The notes under the pieces are model-generated. The model was not told the DNA's origin and did not search any database. It was given only the letters and a program-made list of their open reading frames with translations. Source: an uncultured Dyadobacter sp. (GTDB taxonomy: Bacteria; Bacteroidota; Bacteroidia; Cytophagales; Spirosomataceae). From it: DNA of 9,873 bases. The position numbers and the translations under genes were made by a program. Positions 1 through 7,800 of this stretch are shown here, piece after piece (the first letter of the stretch is position 1; every line of letters begins with the position of its first letter). Location: NCBI GenBank assembly GCA_946481035.1, contig CAMLNK010000074.1:1-9873 (forward strand), in the 5' to 3' direction.

Positions 1-754
1 CCAGTTCGCGCGGTGCATCGAAAACGCGGCGGATGGTCAGTTCGGGCAGGGATTTCAATCCGGCAACGAGCCGCCTCAGCAATGTCTGGTTGACGCCCCT
101 CGAATCCTCGATGAAGAGTATTTTAAGCTGCGTTGCGCCAAAAATAGCCAACCTTTCCTTTTTGGTCCGGATGGATGTAATGCAGGCGGTCGTTTGGCGG
201 TCGGTCAGGTTATTGACGTTTCTGGCCAGCTTATACTCTACTTTTGTGGTATCCAGCAGGAATTCGGGGCCGTTTTCCTTCCTTTTTACAATGGCGTACC
301 CGTATTTTTGTCCAAAAGGAATAGCGTGGGTGTATTTGTAATCGATGAGCGTATCGCCATCATTATTGACAAATCCATATCGCCCGCTATTAAAGGCTAA
401 TGCAAATCTTCCATTGTAAAAATAGAAGGCCTTGATCAGATTCTGGTTTTTCTCGGCAACTAATTGGAGTGACGCAAGCGCCGTGGAAATCTCGGTTTTT
501 TGCGCGTCTATCTTCGCGTTTACTTTTTTGAGTACGGAGTGGAAGCTGCCCGTGAGGTCTTCACAAACCAGCAGCCCTGCTTCGCAATAGTCGCGTGCGT
601 GGGTGAGTTCACCTTTTTCGAAAGATTTTTTTGCGGAGGCCAACAAATCCTCGCAGGAGTGGTCGGGCTCCGGAACCGCAACTTTTTTTACTTTGGTCTG
701 GGCGTGGGCAAGCGTTCCCACAAGCAAAACCCATAGCAGGCAGATCCTTTTCAT
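1..754 (-). CDS. Secreted WG-repeat protein, C-terminus cut by window edge
   Basis: This partial gene gives 251 codons from the ATG at 754 before running off the window. Residues 1-19 look like a type I signal peptide (Lys-Arg, then a hydrophobic core, then an AHA-Q cleavage site), so the protein is probably periplasmic or exported. Residues 30-105 are helical and contain a TPR-like stretch (ASAKKSFEKGELTHARDYCE). Residues 115-160 match the WG-repeat pattern: RYGFVNNDGDTLIDYKY, then a GYA.V continuation. Residues 200-245 are leucine-rich and could begin an LRR-like segment. The start is supported by the signal peptide and by its ATGA overlap with the stop of the upstream NTPase gene, which implies translational coupling. 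WG repeats are usually taken as binding modules, so a ligand-sensing role for the neighbouring NTPase and protease is inferred. The specific function is unknown. Confidence 0.75.
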   Translation of the reverse strand, partial: MKRICLLWVLLVGTLAHAQTKVKKVAVPEPDHSCEDLLASAKKSFEKGELTHARDYCEAGLLVCEDLTGSFHSVLKKVNAKIDAQKTEISTALASLQLVAEKNQNLIKAFYFYNGRFALAFNSGRYGFVNNDGDTLIDYKYTHAIPFGQKYGYAIVKRKENGPEFLLDTTKVEYKLARNVNNLTDRQTTACITSIRTKKERLAIFGATQLKILFIEDSRGVNQTLLRRLVAGLKSLPELTIRRVFDAPREL

Positions 755-2655
755 CGTTCAAGGTATTTGATTTGCTGTTCCAGTGATTTCAAGCTATCGA
801 GCAATTCGGGATTGTCCTGAAACTTGCCGAGGCCTTTTTTTAGGATCGCCATTTCCAGGTCATACTTCTGAATGTTGTGCATCCGGCTCGCGGCGGAAAT
901 GTATTTTCGGATTTCAATGCTGTCCCTTTGCTTTTCGGCCGCCCTTCTTTTGTTCAGGTCAGACCTGCTTTTATCCAGTGCAGCCGATACTGTGTTTTTT
1001 TGGGCTTCGATCGCCTTGTTGCTCCGGATCAGGGCTTCTGCTGCCCGCTGTTTTTGCATCAATGCCTCCTGTGCGCTTTCTTCCGCCTCTGTCGCACGTG
1101 CAGCCAGCTTATTAGCTTCAATCCGCTGTACATCCGCAGCCTCTTTTAGCTTCTCGGACTTATCTTTTTCGGTTTCGGCAATGGCTCTTTGCGATTCGGC
1201 ATTCAGGTAAAAGACCACGGCCATCAGGCCCGCCAGCAGTGCAATTACGGTTACTACATACGCCTTCCTTTTCTCCTTTTCAGCGGTTGCCAAAGCCTCT
1301 GTCAGTTCCCGATTTCTTTCTTCCTTTTCAATCGCTTCCCGCTGGGCCTTACTGAGTTTTTCCTGGTGGTACCGGTTGCTTATTTCTTCATACTCTTTCC
1401 AATGGCTTTCGTAATTGGGGATTCTTTCAAGTTTTGCGCAGTAGATATTCGCTTTGGCAATGTCGTTTTCTGTTAATAACCGGGTTTCCGACTTGTTTTC
1501 GGCAATCCAGCGATCGTAATCGCTCTGTAACGATCGTACAAATGCTTTGAATTCCCTGCTTTCCAGCGACCGTAGTTCGTTGATTTGCTTGGCGACCACG
1601 TCATGAACCGGCTCGTAGCGGCTTACATCGTCTTCATCGGCGCGAAGCAAACTGAGATTTGAAAAGTAAATAAGCGCCTTTTTGATATCCTGCTCACCGG
1701 TTTCCAGGCTGATCATCAGCTCGGACACCTTCCGGGATTGCTTGGTACCCTCATCGGTCGCAAACTCGTCCAGCAGGCGTGAGGCAAAATCGTCGGGCAG
1801 GTCCATAGCCAGAAATTCGATCCTGGCTTTTTCCAGCATGGATTCGATAAAGGTCTTCAAGACATTGCCTAACCTGCCCACCGCGGTAATTCCGAGTTCG
1901 GTAAATGTGATTTTGGGAGGAGTCTGGGTTTTGCATTCCTGCGCGTACAAATAATGCAGGTAGATTTGAAGATAGGGAAGGTGTGCGGCCTGCGTTCCCT
2001 CTTTGACTTGCAGCAGTATCTTCCGCGCTGTTTCCAATCCGTCTTCCAGCTGCACTTTTGCGGATTTGCTCATATCCACGATCACCGAACGGGTGGTTTC
2101 GTCCTTCATAGGCTCCACCCGAAACCGCTTATCGAATAATAGAGGGACAAACTGCTCATACTCGTACAAATGACCGATGTATTCCTCCCTGATCGAAAGG
2201 ATCAGCTTGCACGGTATCGGTAAGGAAAGCAGCTCCTGAATGTCCTTGAAAAACGCCACTCGTTCCTCGTGGTCGCCCAGTGTGAAGATTTCTTCAAACT
2301 GGTCAAATACAATGTAGACGGGAATCCAGCGATTTTCGTAGACATCGGTAATAGCCGCGGCCAGACTGGAAATCTCGGTTTCGTCCAGCAGGCGTTTCAA
2401 CTCCTGACGAAACGAGTGATTGATATTGTCGCGCCTGCGTACCGACACCCTCGACCAGTCGGTCAGCTTGAAAACCTTCGGCAGACCCGCATTAATAATG
2501 CTCGTCTTGCCCGTTCCGGACGCACCATACAACAGTACCAGGCGCGTTTGCTGAAGTAAATTGTACAGCGCAAAAATTTCCGGGTCCCTTCCGAAGAAGA
2601 TATCCTTGTCTGAGGAGCTATAAGGCTCAAATAGTTTGAACGGGCTATCTGCCAT
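751..2655 (-). CDS. Membrane-anchored nSTAND-type P-loop NTPase with coiled coils
   Basis: This complete 634-residue protein is a STAND-class NTPase, a family of NTP-driven oligomerising switches used in signalling and immunity. Residues 8-25 carry a typical nSTAND1 entry motif (PYSSSDKDIFFGRD). The Walker A is GASGTGKTS at 44-52 and the Walker B is VYIVFDQFEE at 113-122. An arginine motif LSIREEY lies at 153-159, and HLPYLQIYL at 225-233 is typical of the family. A winged-helix-like segment with YEPVHD ends at 352. Charged helices at 370-464 lead to one transmembrane segment at about 465-484, preceded by EKEKRK, which suggests a cytoplasmic NTPase. After it come an Ala/Glu/Lys-rich coiled coil (485-580) and a short TPR-like end. 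There is no WD40 or TPR array of the kind many relatives carry, so sensing may be delegated to the exported protein encoded next. The ATG lies 3 nt after the CHAT stop codon. Confidence 0.88.
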   Translation of the reverse strand: MADSPFKLFEPYSSSDKDIFFGRDPEIFALYNLLQQTRLVLLYGASGTGKTSIINAGLPKVFKLTDWSRVSVRRRDNINHSFRQELKRLLDETEISSLAAAITDVYENRWIPVYIVFDQFEEIFTLGDHEERVAFFKDIQELLSLPIPCKLILSIREEYIGHLYEYEQFVPLLFDKRFRVEPMKDETTRSVIVDMSKSAKVQLEDGLETARKILLQVKEGTQAAHLPYLQIYLHYLYAQECKTQTPPKITFTELGITAVGRLGNVLKTFIESMLEKARIEFLAMDLPDDFASRLLDEFATDEGTKQSRKVSELMISLETGEQDIKKALIYFSNLSLLRADEDDVSRYEPVHDVVAKQINELRSLESREFKAFVRSLQSDYDRWIAENKSETRLLTENDIAKANIYCAKLERIPNYESHWKEYEEISNRYHQEKLSKAQREAIEKEERNRELTEALATAEKEKRKAYVVTVIALLAGLMAVVFYLNAESQRAIAETEKDKSEKLKEAADVQRIEANKLAARATEAEESAQEALMQKQRAAEALIRSNKAIEAQKNTVSAALDKSRSDLNKRRAAEKQRDSIEIRKYISAASRMHNIQKYDLEMAILKKGLGKFQDNPELLDSLKSLEQQIKYLER

Positions 2656-2658
2656 GAT

Positions 2659-4500
2659 TTACGAGGCGATAAAAAAGGTCTTAAACTGGCTCAGATAAGT
2701 GTTGAGTTCTCCCGCGTTGGTGAGCAGGTGGTTCTGCCGGTAAGTTTCCGCGACAATATCATCGATATGCGCGAGATCGGAACCGGACGGGTCCTGGTCA
2801 TTGAACCGCCAGATCTTCTGAGGGTTCTTCAATGACATAAAATAGAAGCACGGATTCTGGACTTTCCGGATCGAAAGATCGGTGACCATCTCATCACTGA
2901 AAAAGCCAAGGAACAAATAGAGGTCTATCTCGGTCGCGATCTGCCTGATAAACACATTCCGGTCGAGCAGAAAAGGGAACAGGTTAATGGAAGGCGTGGA
3001 TGGGTCGTAGTCGAATTTGGAATAACACAAAATCGATTTGTTTTCCATCGGATCCGAGTTTCGCATAAAGCTGCTTCCGCCATCCTCGGATACGGCCACC
3101 AATTGTGACACGCTGCTCGCGAAGTATTTATCGACATGCCTGAAATTAACCGTATCCACATCTCTTACGGATGTCAGAATGTTTTCAACCACAAATGAGA
3201 AGTATTGGAGCCCGCCTATGATGTGCTCCTGGGACGCATAACACCTCTCCACCGCTTCTTCCTGACTGAACCTGATATGACTCCAGAAGTAATTTTTGTT
3301 AACATCGAAGAAGGCGCAGGCCCCCTGAAATGCACCGCTGGTCAGGTAATCCTTAATATTTTCAATTTTCGGAATAATGTTGGCGATTCCGGCGCTGTGC
3401 AGGATCTCTATCCCGTTTTGAATCACCACGGCATAGTCGGTAAGCGAATGATTGAGCCTGTTGCTGGTGAGAAATGCCCGTATCGGACTGAATTTCTCCT
3501 GCCTCGACAGATCGATGGCTGTTTTGTTCTGCCATATCTGGCTAAGGAGCAGGATGGCGCTCAAATGCAGTTGGGTTTCAAAAAACAGGGCGTAGTCGTA
3601 CAGAAGCTGGCGGTGGTATTCGTCGATGCTGCCGTCATCGGCGGGGATCCCGTTGATCTGCTGCAGTCGTATTCCCAACGGGTAGGGCAGGATTTCGAGC
3701 AGGCTTCTCACCATGATCTTATCGGCGGGTTCGCCCTGGAATTCGATCGTCGAAATGATGTTTTTATATTTGGTACTGATCGGGCTGGTCTGGTTTTTCA
3801 ACGCGATCAGCATTTTCGAAAGCAATCTGGTATGCCGTACCCCGTCTTGCGGTTGCCCGGCTGCCGAGAGCGTGATAGGCAACTTGTATTCCGCCGAATC
3901 GGGCAGCGAGTATAGCCCCCATTCGAGCTCATCCTGCCCCGCGCCGGGAGGCGAAAGCAGCAGCCCGCGATTGATCACCAGGGAAATATCCATTTTCAGT
4001 AACCGGGTATCTTTCTGGATTTCATCGAAAGCCGCGTTGACGGTCCGCCCGAGTGATAGGTAATTGTAAAACTGGTTGGCGAGCCAGGAGGCTTTGGTAT
4101 CCTCAACCGGCCGTGAAGTAGCGATTACATAAGGAATGCCCGCATCGTGAAAGAACTGAACCTGTCCTTTTGACGAGCAACCGTTGATAAACACCAGTTT
4201 TAAAGTTTTGAGTGCTTTAAGTTTATCGGCGAATGACGCCGCGTCGGCTGCATTATCACCAAATACGAGCTTGGAGTCACTCGCATGGCCCGAAAAGTGT
4301 ATAATCTCGACAGAGCGGCCGGGGATATTCAGCTCCGCTATGATGTCAGGGATACTGGTCTGCGGGATCAGGGACACTTCGTATTCCCGTCTTTCTACCG
4401 CATTAAGCAGGTGCTGAATACCCTTACATTCCTTATCCAGCTCGCCCAGAAACGCCTGGCTCTGATTATTCGCATAGAAAATAAGTACAGTAGGTTTCAT
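2659..4500 (-). CDS. CHAT-domain caspase-like protease with uncharacterised C-terminal region
   Basis: This 613-residue protein has an N-terminal CHAT domain (caspase/HetF-associated-with-TPRs, clan CD cysteine peptidase) at about 1-185. The catalytic dyad is visible: His72 in IIHFSGHAS, following a hydrophobic strand, and Cys108 in LVFINGCSS. The later strand IPYVIATSRPVED at 122-134 and the segment around ANQFYNYLSLG fit the end of a caspase-like fold. No signal peptide or transmembrane helix is seen, so it should be cytoplasmic. Residues 225-445 are mainly helical (around LPYPLGIRLQQ and the helix after it). Residues 490-613 form a separate mixed region (INLFPFLLDRNVF, EIDLYLFLGFFSDEM). 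I cannot assign either to a named family. They may bind the partner NTPase or keep the protease inactive. It is the first gene of the operon. The start at 4500 is the only in-frame ATG near the conserved first strand (PTVLIFYA). The substrate is unknown, and no gasdermin-like gene is in the window. Confidence 0.88.
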   Translation of the reverse strand: MKPTVLIFYANNQSQAFLGELDKECKGIQHLLNAVERREYEVSLIPQTSIPDIIAELNIPGRSVEIIHFSGHASDSKLVFGDNAADAASFADKLKALKTLKLVFINGCSSKGQVQFFHDAGIPYVIATSRPVEDTKASWLANQFYNYLSLGRTVNAAFDEIQKDTRLLKMDISLVINRGLLLSPPGAGQDELEWGLYSLPDSAEYKLPITLSAAGQPQDGVRHTRLLSKMLIALKNQTSPISTKYKNIISTIEFQGEPADKIMVRSLLEILPYPLGIRLQQINGIPADDGSIDEYHRQLLYDYALFFETQLHLSAILLLSQIWQNKTAIDLSRQEKFSPIRAFLTSNRLNHSLTDYAVVIQNGIEILHSAGIANIIPKIENIKDYLTSGAFQGACAFFDVNKNYFWSHIRFSQEEAVERCYASQEHIIGGLQYFSFVVENILTSVRDVDTVNFRHVDKYFASSVSQLVAVSEDGGSSFMRNSDPMENKSILCYSKFDYDPSTPSINLFPFLLDRNVFIRQIATEIDLYLFLGFFSDEMVTDLSIRKVQNPCFYFMSLKNPQKIWRFNDQDPSGSDLAHIDDIVAETYRQNHLLTNAGELNTYLSQFKTFFIAS

Positions 4501-4596
4501 AATTCCGGAAACTTGGTGCCTGTGATTACTATTTTCAGTGAGTGTGATGAAGCCAGGAGACTGCGTAGGCGAAGAATATTCGGATAGGTTAGTAGT

Positions 4597-4642
4597 ATTA
4601 ATTTAAACAAAAAATGACAAATGGAGGCTTTTGTTTATTAAT
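4597..4642. repeat. AT-rich inverted repeat, 14 bp per arm with a 2-nt bulge
   Basis: The left arm is ATTAAT-TT-AAACAAAA (4597-4612) and the right arm is TTTTGTTTATTAAT (4629-4642). They are perfectly complementary over 14 bp apart from the two extra T residues in the left arm. The uninterrupted core is TAAACAAAA / TTTTGTTTA (4604-4612 and 4629-4637), enclosing a 16-nt centre. It lies about 100 bp ahead of the CHAT start and 187 bp ahead of the regulator start. Because both genes point away from it, a terminator role is unlikely. An operator for a dimeric regulator or an AT-rich promoter element is more plausible. No known operator is recognised. Confidence 0.5.
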
Positions 4643-4776
4643 CGGTCAGATTAGGCGGGAATTGGGCGCCCGTTAAGTAAGTTCTCCGGGCGATCTGCCG
4701 CTTATTCGTTGCACGCATTCCCGAAATGCAGTAGTTTCATCCTCCTTAATCATTTAAAAATCAGTACGCTGGGCAC

Positions 4777-4794
4777 AATATCGAGCCTGATATT
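4777..4794. repeat. Short perfect dyad AATATC-N6-GATATT
   Basis: Two 6-bp arms (4777-4782 and 4789-4794) are perfect reverse complements around the centre GAGCCT. The dyad ends 34 nt before the ATG of the hybrid regulator, so it would lie in its 5' leader or core promoter. It could be an operator half-site pair or a weak mRNA hairpin. Arms this short can arise by chance in a 300-bp region, so this is only a candidate. Confidence 0.3.
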
Positions 4795-4828
4795 AAAGAT
4801 TCGATGAAAGTCCGGGGTAATCTAGCAC

Positions 4829-7800
4829 ATGAAGAGAATAATGCTGCTTTTCGCGCTGGCGATGGGCCTGAATGCAGCGGCGCAAAAGCCTGAATCGCCG
4901 CTGGCCCGGGTATGGCAGCAGAGTCTTCCTTTCATTACCAACTATTCTACCAACGAATACAAGGCCGCTTTTCAGAACTGGGCGCTCGTCCAGGACGGAA
5001 ACGGGCTCATTTATGCCGCGAATAACTCGGGAGTGCTCGAATACGACGGCGTGTCGTGGCAGCTCATTCAAACGACCGAGGGCAACCCCGTACGCTCGCT
5101 TGCGAAAGATGCCAGCGGGCGCATTTACGTGGGCGGGTCGGGCGAGGTAGGTTACCTGGCTGCCAATGCCCAAAACAGGATGGTTTTCCATTCATTGAAA
5201 AACAAACTTCCCCGCAGCGACTGGAATTTCGGGAATGTGTGGTTCACATTTGCCGGTAACGGGTCTGTGTATTTCGTGTGCGATCTGCACATCCTCGAAC
5301 TGGTGAAAGGGCAGTTCAGGGTTTGGAAAAGCGATGTCGGGGCGTTCGGGTTTGCCTGGCTCATCAACGGTGCATTGTATGTGAGTACGAGTGAGAAAGG
5401 TTTGTTGAAAAAAGAAAAGGACGGGTTGAAACTGGTCGAGGGAGGGGAGGCGTTCAAAGGAATGGGGCTTACCGGCCTGCTGCCCTACGAGGGGAACAAG
5501 TTGCTGGCGGTGGGGCTCGATAAGGACTTTTTTATCTACGACGGGGCAAAACTCGAACCGTTTATGAAAAACGGTCAGAGGGTCCGGATCAGGGATGCGG
5601 TTTATCACGGAGTGCGGCTGCGCAATGGGGATTATGCCCTGGCCACCACAGGTTCGGGGCTTTACCTGATGGCGCATGACGGGATGATCCGGAACAATTA
5701 CTGCCGCAAGGAAGGGCTGTCGAGCGACGCGGTTTATTCGGTTTTTGAAGATGCGGAAAAGGATTTGTGGCTTGCAACCGACAATGGGATCAGCCGGCTT
5801 GAAATCAATTCGCCGCTCCGGATACTGAACGAAAATCATGGCCTCGATGAAAACCCGATGGACATCGAGGTATTCAATAACAAGCTGTTTACTACGAATA
5901 GCAAGGGGCTTTTTGAGCTGAATAATGTGCCTTCGCAAGGTTTGCCGAAACCTTATTTCAGGAAAATACCGGGGATCGACAACCTCACGATGCATTGCCA
6001 GGTGTATGGTAATGAGTTGATTGTGTCTAACTACGACGGCGTTTTCGTGCTTGACCAAAAAGGAAACAAATCACAGATCGCCCGGGAGAACGTCGTGCGC
6101 GTGGAAGAATCCCGGCCGGCGCAAATGCCCGGACATTTGCTGGTAGGGCTGGAAGGGAACGGGCTTACCGAACTGCTTTTTTCCAACGGGAAATGGGTGC
6201 AGGGCGGCAGGCGCGACGATATGAAGTTTTATTCGGAAAGCTTTGCGCGTGCGGGCGATGGGACGATTTTTATCAACAGCCGCCGGAACGGGATCTATGA
6301 AATGGCCTGGCAGACACCCGGAGCGGCACATTCCTTGCGGGATGCGTTCAAACTGATACACCACGGGCCTGAAAACGGGCTGTCTTCGAATAAAATCCGC
6401 TGGCTCGAAAGGGTCGGAAATACCGTGTACGCGTCTACCGACGAGGCGATGCACCGGTTCAACCCCGATAAGCGGGTTTTTGAAGTGGATTCGCTGCTTA
6501 CGGCCGGGGTGGCGCCGTATAGAGGTGGGTGGATCAATGAAATCGTTGCAGGCCGCGATGGGACGATGTGGTTTACCTTATACCACAATTACCAGAGCCA
6601 TGTCTTTGAGTATGGTGACAACCGGTTGAAGAGATTGCCGGTTTCGGGCAGGCTTTCGGACGCGCTCATTTCGAAAGTACACGATAATGGCGACGGGTTT
6701 ATGCTTTTCGGGTCGAACAAATGGATAGTCCTTTTTGATCGCAACTTGAAAACCGGGGTTGATAAGCCGTTTAAAACGCTCATCCGCCAGGTTTCGATCG
6801 ACCAGGATTCGCTGGTCAGTTTCCGGGACGGCCAGTCGGCGCCGGAAATGGCTTATGGCCACAGGCTGCGGTTCCAGTTTGCATTGCCGAGATATGATCT
6901 TTCAAACAAAAATCAGTTCCGGTACTTTCTCGAAGGTTTTCACGACGAATGGTCGGCCTGGTCGGGTGAATCGTTTGTGGACTTTACCAATTTGCCGGAA
7001 GGAGATTATGTGTTCCGCGTGCGCGGCATGAACGTATATGGCCATGCGGGAGAGGAAGACCGGCTGGCATTTACGGTCCTTCCGCCGTGGTACCGCACCT
7101 GGTGGGCGTTCAGCATTTATGCGCTGCTGCTGGGCGGACTCGCAGTAATGCTGGTGCGCCTGCGGGAAAGAAAGCTGCAAATGGAGAAGCTCGCCCTGGA
7201 AAACACCGTGCGCGAACGGACGGAGAAAATTATGCTCCAAACCGAAGAGCTGAAAGAAATGGACCGGATGAAATCGCGTTTTTTTGCCAATATATCGCAC
7301 GAATTCCGAACACCATTAACACTTATTCTGGCGCCGCTGGAAGAAGAACTAAGCAAAAAGCCACCCGCCGAGCAGGATAAGCTCTTAATAATGAAGCGTT
7401 ACGCCAACCGGCTGCTTGAACTGGTGAACCAGCTGCTGAACCTCTCGAAGCTGGAAGCCGGCAAAATGGAACTACAAGTGCAAAAGGTGGAATTGCGGCA
7501 GTTTCTCAGCGTGCTGTCATCGTCGTTCGACTCGCTGGCGCAGCATAAGGGGATCGCTTTTGAAAAAACGGTCGGCGTGCCCGACGGGCCTTTCTGGTTT
7601 GACCCCGACAAGCTGGAAAAGGTGATTATTAACCTGCTTTCCAATGCATTCAAGTTCACACCGGCAAGCGGCCTGGTGAAATTTGAGGCGAATATGGAAG
7701 CGCAATCCGGCACACAAATACTTTGCATTAGGGTATCGGATACGGGGCGCGGCATTGCGCCCGATGAGCAGAAACAGGTATTCGAATCGTTTTACCAGGC

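Larger units (their letters stand above)
4501..4828. other. Divergent intergenic region between the CHAT operon and hybrid regulator gene
   Basis: These 328 bp separate two divergently transcribed genes, so both promoters should lie here unless the operon is read from elsewhere. No ORF of credible length or composition was found. The stretch from about 4590 to 4645 is clearly AT-richer than the flanking genes and contains a long inverted repeat; a shorter dyad lies at 4777-4794. No strong match to the Bacteroidota promoter (TTTG at -33, TAnnTTTG at -7) was found on either strand. The regulator's reading frame is closed upstream by an in-frame TAG at 4823-4825, so its ATG at 4829 is the first possible one. 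Confidence 0.6.

Noticed and set aside
33..736. Plus-strand frames of 68-102 codons
   Set aside because: They overlap the minus-strand WG-repeat gene, whose signal peptide, WG motif and ATGA overlap make it the real coding frame.
3205..3915. 236-codon plus-strand frame
   Set aside because: It lies wholly antisense to the CHAT protease gene, which has clear catalytic motifs, and it resembles no protein family.
751..4500. Gasdermin or other pore-forming substrate for the CHAT protease
   Set aside because: Some bacterial caspase-like proteases act on a neighbouring gasdermin, but no small protein of that kind is visible in the window. It could lie beyond the left edge.
4709..4738. Possible Bacteroidota promoter: TTG, 20-nt spacer, TAGTTTC, ahead of the hybrid regulator
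   Set aside because: It matches only part of the TTTG / TAnnTTTG consensus, and such partial matches are expected by chance.
5192..6058. 288-codon minus-strand frame
   Set aside because: It is antisense to the propeller part of the hybrid regulator. Its sequence is rich in His, Pro and Arg, as expected from reverse reading of a GC-rich gene.
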